This document shows, one piece after another, positions 1 through 10,648 of a DNA stretch of 64,000 bases. The position numbers were made by a program, and so were the translations under genes. The stretch is from Persicaria tinctoria (Eukaryota; Streptophyta; Magnoliopsida; Caryophyllales; Polygonaceae). Every line of letters begins with the position of its first letter. The first letter of the stretch is position 1. Below the pieces are notes generated by a model. That model had not been told where the DNA came from. It saw only the letters and a program-made list of their open reading frames with translations, and did not search any database. Where the stretch lies: the NCBI GenBank assembly GCA_037127255.1, contig JBANSL010000013.1, positions 30,041,688 through 30,105,687 of the forward strand, written 5' to 3'.

Positions 1-162
1 TCTCTTTCCGCCGATTCCTCTTCAAACCCCAAACCCTCACCACCGATTCATCTTCACTCTCACCATCACCACCTTCGATTCCGCCCTCCGCATCTCTCAT
101 TTCTCTGGCCATCAAATCCTAAACCCTCTTCACACTCACCACCGCCGAGCTCTGCCTCCATC

Positions 163-3100
163 ATGCCACCAAAAAGGGCAAAGAAGGTCCATGTTCGCCA
201 AAGGGTTACTCCACCACCGCCGAGCCCGACCACCACTCCAAAACCAGCCACCACTCCACAATCGACCACCACTCCTCGGAGGTCACCTCGGGTCCCAACT
301 CAGCCCGCGTCACCACCACCTCCGAGGCCAACTCAGCCCGCGTCACCACCACTTTGGAGGAGCCCTAGGAAGCCACAAGCTCCTCGAAAGCCACCACCCC
401 TGAAGAGACGACTGGTACGGGGCGGCTCTTCCTCGCTGGCAACCATGGTCTCCTCTCCAACACCGACGGACACCACTCGACAGGCGCCTCCCCTTCTTTC
501 AGTTGCTGCGGCGGAAGATGAGTCCACCACCCCTCTGGACTCTCCTCCGTCTGTCGGTGGCGCACGGGCTCGGTCAACAACCCCTCTAGCCTCCTCTCAC
601 TCAGTCAGTGCCTCACGGGCTCCGTCGACCTCCCCTCCACTCCCTCCTCTGTCCGTCGGTGGAGAACAAGCTAAGGAAGAACCCCAGGAAGTCTATCTAC
701 CAATCAGAGGTTGGTTTTTTATAATTTTAGAGGTTTTAGGGTTATTTAATTCCCCAATTTTTATCTTTGTTTGATGATTTCAGAGAGAATATGGATTTTT
801 AGGGTTTATCTTTGTTTTAGGGTTTTTCGATTCCCCAAATTGTAGGCTTTGTATGTGTATCTAATCGTTGTCTTCATCATTTGTAGGGAAATGAAGGACT
901 TTGGTGAGTAACAAGACTATGCAGATAGTGAGGGTCACTGGAAAGATAAAAATTTCGTGGTCGGTGTTCCATGGAAACCCCGAGCTCAACCAATACAGTT
1001 TGCTGATCAGGGGTATAGGGACTACTGTGAAGACACATGTGCCAATGCTAGCCTCTTCCTTCGAGCAGCCTGAGAAGAAGCACAAGGATAAGCTTGCTGC
1101 TTACCTAGATGTAAGCAGGTGTTCTCTTCCCCTGTACTATTTTGTCTGCTGGTTTACAATTGTTGTTGTCAATAAATTGAGGTGTTTATTTTGTTGGATT
1201 GTATAATGTGTTATGAGCTTGGTATTTGCTGAATTTTGATAATGTTTTAGGAGTTTTGGGTGTGTGGTAGTTGTTGTTAGTTTTAGGAGTTTCATAGTAG
1301 CTTTTAGTTTTGTATTTGTTTTTTGTTAGTTGTCAATTTCTTAGGAGTTAGTGTTAAAAGTGCAGCTATACTATGCAAAGTTAGTTAAAGAGTTTGTTAC
1401 AATTCAATGGATGAGATCACTTGTAGTGTTACGTGTGTCATTGTATATAAATACATAAACTTTCTGCACTGTCAATTCATTCAGTTCACTTGTAACAAAC
1501 TATGACGAAATACAGAATGCTTTCCCCTCTTTCATTTTCTTCATTTTTTGTTCTTCATTTCACCTTCATATGAGATTGATCTTGAATGTTTCAAAATGTC
1601 AATTGCTCATCACTTAAATACCCTTTGCTTTCTTCATTTACATTCTCACTGAATGGTGGTTAGTTGTTCACTTGCATTCTCATACTTAGTTGTTCTGTGT
1701 TCACTTTCCTGATAATGAATGATAGTTAGTTGTTCACTCAATGATATTTAGTTGTTCGCTTTGCTTTATTCACTTGCATTCTCATGGTCTGATAATGATA
1801 TATGATAATGTAGAAACTATTTTGTTCACTTTGCTTTCTTCACTTTCATTCTCACTTGCAATAAACTGTTTTCTTCACTTGTATTCTGATGGTTAGTTGT
1901 TATGTGTTCTGAATGCAACAAAATGGTTTCTTCACTTGCATCTATTCATTTTCACTTTGCTTTGCTCATCTCTCATGTTCTGTGTTCTTCACTGGTAATT
2001 TATATATATAATTGCATTCTTATTTAGGTAGACTATGTATGTTGTATCTCCTGATGATGAAAAATTGAAGAAGTATATTGAGACTCAGGCAGCATCAAGA
2101 TACCACAGTTGGAAGTACAAGTGTCATTCCCACTTCTTGAAGCATGGTCCACCTATACCTCTTGAGTTCAAACTCCGTCCTGAGCAATGGCGCTACCTTA
2201 TGGAGAAGGAATTCCTCGCCCTGACAAACTGGTTAGTTTTGTTTTTGTGTATTTTTCATTCAACTGTTTCCATAGGTTTACTGTTGTTCTCTGATGTTTA
2301 TATGTTCTTGTGTCTTTGGAGGAAATAAGCAACCGCAACAAGCTCAACATAACTAAGAATCCCAAGCCTAGCTATCAAGCACCACTCAGGGCCTAGACCT
2401 GTGTGCTACCGGGCAGAGCAACTGTACAAGGATGGATACTTGGCCCCTTTTGTGAAAGCTTCAATAGATGAATACCTCGAGGACAATGAAGACGAGTCGA
2501 CTGTGGTGAGTGTGTAGAGACGGTTTAGCTATCTCTGACTTCTAGGATGTCATTGCTGAGTTCCTTGGATGATTTTATTGTGTAGGATGCTATTGTTTTC
2601 TTTGTGTTCCTAGGAAATTATGAAGCAGGCAATTGATGACTATGTGAGTTGGCGACCAGAGGAATAAGACAATGATGTCCTACAAGTAGCTACTCAGTGT
2701 GAGATAATCGTCAAGGGCTTTGGAGAGAGGAGGGGCACTTCTGTACGAGGTAAACCAAGTTAGGATAAGGCTTTAAAATGAGTTTAATAATTGATCAGTT
2801 ATATATATAACTTGATGATTATATATATTATCATTATTATCAGTTATATATACAAATATATAAGGCTTCAAAGTGAGTTCAATTATATATAATTTCATTC
2901 ATCTCAAACTGAGTTAGGAACTTTACAATCCGATTTTCATAACTTTACATCATTTAAGAGCTACATTACACCATGAATTCCAACTGAATAAGAGCATGAA
3001 ATCTGATTTTTTTACTTTACCATCATATTTTAGGAACCAATGTCATACTTTACCATCATATTTTAGGAACTTTATATCTATGTAATTTTCACTTTATTTG

Positions 3101-3344
3101 CCTTCATTTAGGGATGGGCGCGGCTGTCAGGAAGCCTCCAAAGAAGCGAGGGGCTGATTGCTCCACTCTAGACCCGGCAAAAAGACAAGAGCTGGAAGAC
3201 CAAGCTAGGGAGGCTAATGAGCGAGCAAGAAAGGCTGAGGAGGATGCCAAGCTAGCCAATGAAAAATATGATCAGATGAAGGACAAAATGGAGCACTTTG
3301 AGAGGCTGATGGCTCAACACTTCCCTACCGAAGTGCAGGTTTGA
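163..3344 (+). pseudogene. Decayed plant transposase-like gene (Transposase_24 / Ptta-En/Spm type), several exons
   Basis: Coding-like blocks at 163-709, about 901-1110, 2035-2232, 2323-2515, 2614-2750 and 3114-3344 are separated by AT-rich, intron-like DNA with plausible GT/AG edges (for example GTAAGC at 1111 and TTTAG before 3112). Block 1 is a basic, proline-rich, low-complexity leader (MPPKRAKKVHV then PPPPSPTTTP). Later blocks hold the conserved part: HSWKYKCHSHFLKHG, then SNRNKLNITKNP, then YRAEQLYKDGYLAPF, then VRGMGAAVRKPPKKRG followed by a Glu/Lys-rich coiled-coil tail. This order matches plant proteins annotated as Ptta/En/Spm transposase. A stop before 901, a frameshift near 2390 and a stop near 2667 show that it is broken. 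It could be a relic of a CACTA-type element or a domesticated copy; I found no terminal repeats. Confidence 0.6.
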
Positions 3345-4384
3345 GCACTTGGCGGTCTAGGTAGGTGACAATTAACAAGAACTTGGTTGCAGCTTGCACA
3401 GCTTCCATGCTTCACTTTTGGGTTAGTTTTTGCAACTTTTGGGCCACAATTCTAGACTTGTAGGTGCAGTTTGTGTTTGAACATGGTGTTTCTAAACTTT
3501 ATTTCCGTTTGTGTTTCAACTCAAGTAGATTGGTAGGTTGTTTTGCTGACATGGGTGTTTGGGTTGGTTGATGAATAACGTAGCATGGTATTGCAGGTTT
3601 TAATGTATGAACAATGTGTTTGGTTTGTATGGAATATGCTGTGTTGATTACATTTGGTTTATATGTAAGATTTTATGTATGAAATTGCAGGTTTTTATGT
3701 ATGAAATGGGTGCTGGTGCACTCTATTTTGTATGCAGTATTGTTTGTTTGTGGGTTACAATTGGTTTCGGACAGGGAGCATCACAAAATGCAGCGTATAT
3801 GCTATTAATTTTTAGTAAACTCAAGCCACAAACCTAAAACGACTAGGTTCCTATTAACTGAAGCCACAAACATTTTGAACCCAAAGTTGATCCCCAAAAC
3901 TCTCAGGGCACCACAAACGTTGTCCGTTGAATGGTCTAAAGGTGGTTGAATACCCAAATGTTTGTCACGTAAAGCTTTGAGAGATAACATGACTAACCAA
4001 ATGTTTGTCAAGAGACAACATTAGTTCACCTTATGTTCGTCCCCTCAATTATCAAGACACAAACTTTAGTGGTGGCCTCAACAATATAATCTTTGACAAT
4101 GGCCTCGTGGGCCGGTGACTTGATAAACAAGGGACGGAGGTTCAATTGGTCCGTGTTTTAAGTGCTCTAGGTGCGCTCTACAAGGGAAAAAACTCAGGGG
4201 ACGAATGTACGTGCCTAGAGTTATTAGGCGTCCAAAACCCTCTTCAGGAGACAAAATTTGACCGTGTCTAGAACGTCAAAATGGCCTAGTGTCAAGTATA
4301 TACTGTATAAATTAGAAATGGATCATTATGTACGGTATAAAATAGCAATGGATCATTATGGCTCCTAATGTTGACATTAGGAAG
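3345..4384. other. No gene recognised
   Basis: The first part resembles a 3' untranslated continuation of the preceding relic (T-rich, with short repeats of GTATGAAATTGCAGG type near 3600-3700). The rest has no open frame with recognisable motifs, and no terminal repeats were seen. Confidence 0.5.
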
Positions 4385-4886
4385 TTAGGTTGGAGTTGCG
4401 AGTATCGTTGAAAAACTACAGGAGTCTAGACTACGGTTGTTTGGGCACGTTCGTAGGAGGCATATATCAGCGTATTTTCGAAGGTATGAGAGCTTGGGGC
4501 TTTGTATAGAGGGAGACGTACACCGAAGAAGAGCTGGATAGAGGTTATCTGACAAGACTTCAATGTGCTGAACCTTTCGAAAGCTATGACTTCAGATAGG
4601 GACCACTGGAGAAGGTGCATTCGGGCTTCTGATGTTTAAAAGCCCGAGGATGAGTGTTTGGATCTTTCGTATTGGCTTCTTTTCTGCCTTCCTATCTGTT
4701 TCCTATTGCCTCTATATCTACCAGTTGACATGATACCATGTGATTCTTATGCCCTATTGGTTTGGGTATATCGGAAACACTCTCTCGACTTGTTCTGGGA
4801 AAGAGTGCGTAAATCCTGACCCCTCAGACCCTGCTTTATCTCGCGGGATTTACTGGGTTGTTGCTTTTGTTGTTGTTGTTGTAACT
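4385..4886 (+). mobile_element. 3' end of an RTE-like LINE (ORF2 C-terminus, 3' UTR and TTG tail)
   Basis: From about 4395 the + strand reads as the usual C-terminus of plant RTE-type ORF2: LFGHVRRR, then a basic R-R-x-P-K-x-S-W-like segment, then a D/R-x-x-W-R-like stretch, broken by frameshifts and stops. It is followed by a short UTR with TGACCCCTCAGACCCTGCTT and the phrase GGGATTTACTGGGTTG, and ends in a (TTG)n run at 4856-4882. This tail is typical of plant RTE elements. The 5' part is absent, as expected for a 5'-truncated insertion. Confidence 0.65.
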
Positions 4887-5161
4887 AATGAAAAAAGTAT
4901 ACCTCAAATGAACGTAGCGAAATTTCTACACATCAATTGAAGTTGAAAGGGATCCTGAACTTGATTGTATTTGTACAATGCACGTTCGTTCAACTATAGC
5001 TACCGGTGAAATTGTTACAATATCAATATTAACTTTCACCTCAACCATAGAAATTCGATCTTGTATGAATTTAATTGTAACTAATATAATCTGTTTGTAA
5101 CAGTAAAATATCAAATTTTGGTATCAATTCTCTGCAATAATTGACAACATTGATTAATTTA

Positions 5162-5400
5162 CCCTCATAAGTCCAAATTAAGAGATCCATGTGAATAAGT
5201 TCCAGTGGCTTAGAACTACTGACCATTCATGTTTTTGACTTTAAGGGACGACCTTACTTTTTTCCTTAACAGATCCCATTCTTAAGAGTACTTGGGAGAC
5301 GATCCTCAAGCCCGTGGTTGTGGATCTTTTGAATCAACAAGAACCCTGCATGAACAAGCCTCTTGTGCCACAGATCTGCAAGGTTAAAGACATAAGAAAG
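5162..5400 (-). pseudogene. Antisense Ty1/copia fragment (GAG-pre-integrase and start of integrase)
   Basis: The reverse strand reads YVFNLADLWHKRLVHAGF, then a short degenerate zinc-finger region with three stops, then SSSKPLELIHMDL. These are the GAG-pre-integrase (L-W-H-x-R-L-x-H) and the first integrase motif (P-L-E-L-x-H-x-D) of copia elements. Only about 240 bp remain and no LTRs belong to it. It lies 290 bp left of the LINE insertion site, so it was probably part of the DNA into which the LINE inserted. Confidence 0.65.
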
Positions 5401-5688
5401 GCATACTTTTTCCTTAGGTTAAAATTACTTGAATATGTAAATAAAGAGCGGCCATATCCGGGGTTCGAACTGGGGACTTTTGGGTACTACCCGCAAGTCT
5501 TAGGTTCAAATTCCCTATCCGGCCAGGAGGAAGACGTTGTTGTGATGGATACTTTTCATTTGTACCCTGTACGTGTTTTTAACCTTGCAATTTTTAAAAG
5601 TGAAGGAGATCTTGTTCCTTCCTTGGTCACAAATTTACGAGACATTCAATAAGTTATAGCCATGATTTTCAATAAGATTGGCATTCTC

Positions 5689-5704
5689 AATATCCACTGA
5701 GTTA
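5689..5704. repeat. Left target-site duplication of the L1-type LINE
   Basis: AATATCCACTGAGTTA here recurs exactly at 33113-33128, directly after the LINE poly(A) run. The 16-bp length and the position next to the A-tail are typical of target-primed reverse transcription. Confidence 0.9.
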
Positions 5705-5866
5705 AATTATTTTCCATCAAATAAGTGGGTGGACTTGTTGGTTTCTCTCCACGCTTTGACTACGAGTTCGATCGGTATCGTTTAGATTTGTTAGTTGACG
5801 CACTTATTTCTTCTTTTCATATATCCACAATTAATTAAGCTCCCAATAACCCAGAGAGAGCGTTTG

Positions 5867-5964
5867 ATGGAGAATCCCTTGCCGGAAATCCCGTCGTCGG
5901 AATCTTCTCCCAACGATGATATGCAAACGGATCCGATCCATACTGAGCCACCACCAGGGGATCC
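5867..5964 (+). pseudogene. LINE ORF1, N-terminal segment
   Basis: The frame starts at ATG 5867 (MENPLPEIPSSESSPNDD), about 160 bp into the LINE. It is Ser/Pro/Asp-rich and stays open to 5964, where the copia element begins. After removal of the copia element and one TSD copy the frame continues without a break at 13216. No stop precedes the junction. Confidence 0.8.
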
Positions 5965-6320
5965 TATTAACAGTCTTGGTTCATAAGTAGGTGGTTAGTT
6001 AAGTAATTAGCTAACTAACTACATCACCTTTATGGTTATCTTTCCTTTAGCATTTCCTTTCTCTTTCATGTAGTTTTTCCTATCCGAATAAGGCCAAATG
6101 TGGTCCAGTCTGAAGGGACTATTTAAGCATTGCATTTCTGTTGTTTTGGGGCAAGAGAGTATGAATGGATTGCAGCAAAGTTGCCGACTGTATAACCCTA
6201 ATGAGAGCTCCTCCAAATTGGTAAATGATCGCCTTCTTCATACACACATGTTTTGAGCACATTTTTACAGAGATCTAGCTTGATTAGAACCATTTCCATT
6301 ATCAAAGTTTCTCTTTTACA
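5965..6320 (+). repeat. 5' LTR of the copia element
   Basis: 356 bp, matching 12866-13210 over its whole length with small indels. It begins TATTAA (TG expected, apparently mutated) and ends ...TTTTACA directly before the primer-binding site. Confidence 0.9.
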
Positions 6321-6332
6321 TGGTATCGGAGC
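6321..6332 (+). other. Primer-binding site (initiator-Met tRNA type)
   Basis: TGGTATCGGAGC starts at the first base after the 5' LTR. It differs by one base from the usual copia PBS TGGTATCAGAGC. Confidence 0.88.
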
Positions 6333-6377
6333 TATAGGGGTGATTCTTTGTTTTTCCGCTACGAAGCTTGTAGAAGA

Positions 6378-7530
6378 ATGGAAGATCAGACGACACCACT
6401 TGGGAATAGGACGCCTCCTAATGCTGGCTATGGTTCACAGGAGTCACAAGGTAAATTTGGTGATCCTCTTTTTCTTGCTAACACGGACCATCCTGGTGCT
6501 CAGCTGGCCACCACTGTTTTTTATGGAGTGAACTATCTCCCTTGGATGAGGGGAGTGACAATGTCTTTAGGAGTCAAGAACAAGTTGGGTTTCATAAATG
6601 GGTCTTGCGTTGAACCTGTCCAAGAGGGATCCATGAAAACTCAAAAATTGACAAGGGCCGATTTTATGGTGAGATGCTGGTTGTTGAACTTCATGGTGAG
6701 TTCTATAAATGAGAGCTTTGTGTATGTTGAGTCTGCAAAGCAGCTTTGGGATGAGATATCAGAGAGATATGGTCAAGCTAATGGACCTTTGATTTTTAGA
6801 CTTAAGAAGAAGCTTAGTCTAATTGTGTAGGGAAATTCCTCAGTGGCTGATTACTTCAACAAGTTGAAGATTATTTGGGACCAACTGTAGGTCCTAGAAG
6901 GTGTTCCTGTATATACTTGTGGTGGTATAACTCAGTGCAGATGTGATCTTCAGAAAAGAATGTATGACATGGAAATGAAAGGTAGAATGATGAAAATTTT
7001 GATGGGATTAAACGACTCTTATGAAGGTGTCAGGAGTCAAATCCTATCAACTGATCCCTTACCTAATCTGAATAGAGCATATTATCTTGCTAGCCAAGCT
7101 GAGAGTCTAAAAGATGGAGGAAGTATTGGAGCACCATCTCAAGATGCAAGTGCTCTTGCAGCTAATAAGCAAATCAACAGACCCCAACAAGAAGTTTTGG
7201 ACAAGGAGGAAACTATCAGGGCAGTGGGAATTCAGACATGAGAGAGTTCAGAAAAGGATAATCAGATGAGGAATGACAGGAATTGGAATGAGAGAAACTG
7301 GGTTAATAAGTCCAACAGAAAATGTAATTTCCGTAATCAAAAGGGACACTACATGGAGCAATGTTTCAAGCTCCATGGATATCCAGAGTGATGGCAGGGG
7401 CCCAAGGACAATGTGAAGCCAGCAACTAATTCAGTGGGTTGCAGGATCAGGATACTCCACTTGATGATGAGAAGTCTTAGAGAAGTGCAAGTGATGGAGG
7501 GCTTGACATAAGCCTTGTCAATGCTGTTTA
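6378..7530 (+). pseudogene. Copia gag, with stops
   Basis: ATG 6378 starts MEDQTTPLGNRT. About 35 residues in comes the typical copia gag N-terminus (DHPGAQLATTVFYGVNYLPW), then the UBN2-like core (Q-L-W-D-E-I-x-E-R-Y) and LMGLNDSYEGVRSQIL. The knuckle near 7330 reads CNFRNQKGHYMEQC, so the second cysteine is Arg. In-frame stops occur at about 6829, 6888, 7239 and 7390. The product would have been the structural particle protein. Confidence 0.85.
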
Positions 7531-7549
7531 TCAAGAGGTTATAAAGACG

Positions 7550-8639
7550 ATGAAGGGAAAGGGCCATGCCGAGTCATCAACTGCAGCTAAATTTGCAGGT
7601 ACTTATTGCTTTGCTACCCTTGATTCGGTGAATAGAGAAGAATTTGGTGTGGAATGGATTATAGATACAGGTGCAACAGATCACATGGTGAGTAATGAGA
7701 AGCTGATATTAGATAGAAAGAGATTGACACAACCCTTCTATGTTGGTATGCCTGATGGTCACATTATTCTTGTTACAGAATCAGGGAAGGTTCTCTTGAA
7801 CCAATATGTGACATTGATGAATGTTCTATATGTGCCTGGGTTCAAGCATAATTTTTTGTTAGTTCGCAGACTTGTTGATAACTCGGAATTTAAGGAAGTT
7901 TTTTATAAGAATGGATGTGTCTTACAGGGCCTTGGATGTGATGGAGTTTTGCTTAAGAGATATAGAAGAAGAGGTCTCTACAAGGTGTTGCAGCTCAGGA
8001 ATAATGAAGGCATTGATTACAGGCCATCCATGTCTTCAATTTTTGCTTCTACAAAGCTTAGTTTGCATATGCATCATGCAAGACTTGGGCATACGTCCCT
8101 ATCTAAATTGAGACATTTAGAGTTTTTAAATCACTTTAATAAGAGTGATATGTTTTGTGACACTTGCAATCTTGATAAACATCATAGATTGTCCTTTCAA
8201 TTAAGTAATTCCAGAGCAGATGATGTTTTTGATTTGATTCATGTTAATGTATGGGGTCCTTATAGGACATAAAGCATTACAGGTGCATATTATTTTTTGA
8301 TTGTGGTTAATGATAATAGTAGAGCCACTTGGACCTTCTTGATGAAGGAGAAATGGGAAACCAGCAGCATCATTAAGAAGTTTGTGAAATATGTTGATAC
8401 TCATTTCAGTAAAAGAGTGAAATGGATAAGAAGTGAAAATGGGATTGAGATTGTGAATAGGGAATGTGCAGAATTTTTTGGTGACAATGGAATAGTTCAC
8501 CAAAAAAGCATTCCATACACTCCCCAGCAGAATGGGAGAGTAGAAAGGAAGTATAGACACCTTGTGGAGACTGCAAGGGCTATGAGAATTCATGCAAATC
8601 TTCCACTTAACATGTGGAGTGAGTGCATATTGGCTACTA
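7550..8639 (+). pseudogene. Copia protease and N-terminal integrase, cut by a solo LTR
   Basis: The protease active-site motif W-I-I-D-T-G-A-T-D-H lies near 7655. The GAG-pre-integrase follows (HHARLGHTSLSKL and the C-x2-C of FCDTCNLDKHH), then the integrase core to NMWSECILAT. The first catalytic Asp (usually H-V-D-V-W-G-P) is Asn, the second (R-S-D-N-G) is Glu, and the Glu in QNGRVERK is kept. A stop follows G-P-Y-R-T at about 8270. The reading breaks at 8640 and resumes at 10649 with THVINKFPTEVL. Confidence 0.88.
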
Positions 8640-8833
8640 TGTTGTTAGGAGGAAATCGAGTATGCAAATAATAAAATATAAATAATGCAAAGCAAACCAG
8701 ATTCCGTCCCTTGCAAATAATTACAAGACCTCCTCCTGATGCAGCAGCGGGAAGTCAGGATCGATCCACGAGGAAGCGTGTCAGCGAATCCTAGGTAGCG
8801 ATGGAATCTCACGAACGTCGATAACAGTGGTAC

Positions 8834-9047
8834 TCGACCTCGACTAGGGTTAGTCGACAGGGGTCAGGCACAGTCGAACACAACGCAACAGCAGTTACAG
8901 GCTACTCGATATCGACAAGGCCTACTCGATGTCGAGTAGATTCTTCGTCGACTTCGCTTCGTCCCGTCGAGTACCTGCACACAGAAGCTACAGCGATGCT
9001 AGATCGAGAATCAGTACTCAATATCGACGAGTGCTATTCGATATCGA
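8834..9047. repeat. TCGA-NN-TCGA array, PBS-proximal side of the solo LTR
   Basis: About seven full or near decamers, including TCGACCTCGA at 8834, TCGATATCGA, TCGATGTCGA and TCGATATCGA at 9038. Neighbouring starts are 20 bp apart in two of the pairs. On the LTR's own strand it lies downstream of the TATA box, so it is probably transcribed. Confidence 0.8.
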
Positions 9048-9903
9048 GGAGACAGAGAATAAAACGAAAGTAAAAGAAAGTAAAAACAATTGCTTTGGGA
9101 TTTCGAACTAAACTTAATATAAAAGGCTTCCAAGATTGGGGTTTGCAACAACGATAACCATGCATGCATAAGGCAGAACCAAACAAATTATCATGTAAAT
9201 CGCATCAAAGGACTAAGCTTTCGCCTTTTCCAACAATTAGACAACTCTTTCAAGAAACCCTAATTGTCTCTACCGATTTTATGTTTATAATCCAAGTTGT
9301 TAGCATGGATCTCCATTAGACGGGTAATAAACACATAAACAAGTAGGAAAATGCTCAAAACATGATAAAGGTCGGATCTTTACCTCAAACGCGCATGGCT
9401 ATCGTTGGGCTCGCCCCAACCCTAGAAGTGGGTGGACTACTCACGCCTCATCGCAAACTCAGACATTGATTGGAAGGAAATAACAACTTGCATTAACTAA
9501 ATTCAAAGCCTTTACAATCCTGGCAATCAACTCTCGTAAACTGCCAAAACCTTAAAACCTTTGAACTCCCTAAACCGTCTCTGTGTATAACTGTATTTGT
9601 GAAATTGAATGAATAAAACTGAGCCCCATGGGCTTTATTTATAGCCTTCTATTCCTGCTACTCAAGGATAGAATATCTATATCTATATCTAAAACTATAT
9701 CTAAAATGCTTAAGGATAAATAAAAGCAATAAGGAAATTTAATCTAAATATATATAAATGTCTTAAAGTGGATAGATCTCCTCTTCCATGATGTGTCTTG
9801 ATAGATTGGATAGATTCTCGGCCTTCTCGACTTCCTTCGTGCCCAAGGAATCCCAACTCTACTCGGACTGCTCACGTCGATGCGTTTCCAGATACTGGTC
9901 TAC

Positions 9904-10371
9904 TCGACTTCGACAAGGGCTCGTTGATGTCGACTAGGATTCGTCGTCGACTGGACTTCTCGCGTGAATCCGCTCGACATGGCTCGGATCTGGGCTCCTG
10001 GGCGTCGTCGATCTCAACTAGGGCTCGTCGACATCGACTAGGGTTGTGGTCGAGGATGGCTCTCTGGTGATGTCGAGGACTCCTCCTCGGCATGGGCTCG
10101 GACAGGCGCTAGGTGGCTCGTCGATCTCGACTAGGTCTTGTCGAGATCGAGTAGAGATGTGCTCGGCGTCTTCGTCCTCGGCTTGTCGATCATCTCCTCT
10201 TCTCGTCGACTCTGGGTGTGGCGCTGAGGTGTCGTCTATCTCGACTAGTGGTCCTCGAGATCGAGTAGGGCTCCGGAGCTGGGTTGGTCTGGCTCTCGAT
10301 ACTGCTCCTAGTCGACAAGGCCTGTGTTCGGATACGTTCGTCTAGATCGAGAAAGGCTTACTCGAGATCGA
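9904..10371. repeat. TCGA-NN-TCGA array, upstream side of the solo LTR
   Basis: Decamers run from TCGACTTCGA (9904) to TCGAGATCGA (10362). At 10120-10151 two decamers are reverse complements separated by an 8-base loop, giving a 12-bp-stem hairpin with one mismatched end. On the LTR's strand this array lies upstream of the TATA box. Confidence 0.8.
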
Positions 10372-10648
10372 GTAGCCTGGGCTCTCAGCTTGATTCGACT
10401 GGTTCCGCTGCTTCTTTGACCTTGGACTTTTGTAGTGGTTTTCCGAGCTTTTCTGACCTTCCTTAGAGTTAATGTAAAACGTCTCGAATTCTGCGAATTT
10501 AAACAGAAACTGGTGTAGATTCCATAATTTGGCAAATAAACACAAACTACATAGATTCTGTACTATTCAACCCAAATGTATGTAATGTTTGCAGAAAACG
10601 ATATAAAAGTTACTGTTAAATATGGAAGATTTAGATCACAACATACTA

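Larger units (their letters stand above)
8640..10643 (-). mobile_element. Solo LTR of an Athila-like Ty3/gypsy element inside the copia integrase
   Basis: The 2004-bp unit runs from TGTTGTTAGGAGG to ...TCACAACA (+ strand), matching the ends of the LTRs at 15653-17746 and 22774-24868. It is flanked by perfect 5-bp duplications TACTA (8635-8639 and 10644-10648). No internal region is present, so two LTRs have recombined. The TATA-like sequence on the minus strand is at 9634-9643. TCGA-NN-TCGA arrays lie on both sides of it. The host copia frame resumes correctly after the right TSD. Confidence 0.92.

Noticed and set aside
5450..5520. GGGGTTCGAACTGGGG considered as part of a tRNA gene
   Set aside because: Only a T-loop-like word is present; no D arm, anticodon arm or acceptor pairing was found around it.
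9798..10466. Several + strand open frames rich in Ser/Arg/Asp
   Set aside because: They are translations of the decamer array inside a solo LTR; repeated TCGA words avoid stop codons in several frames.
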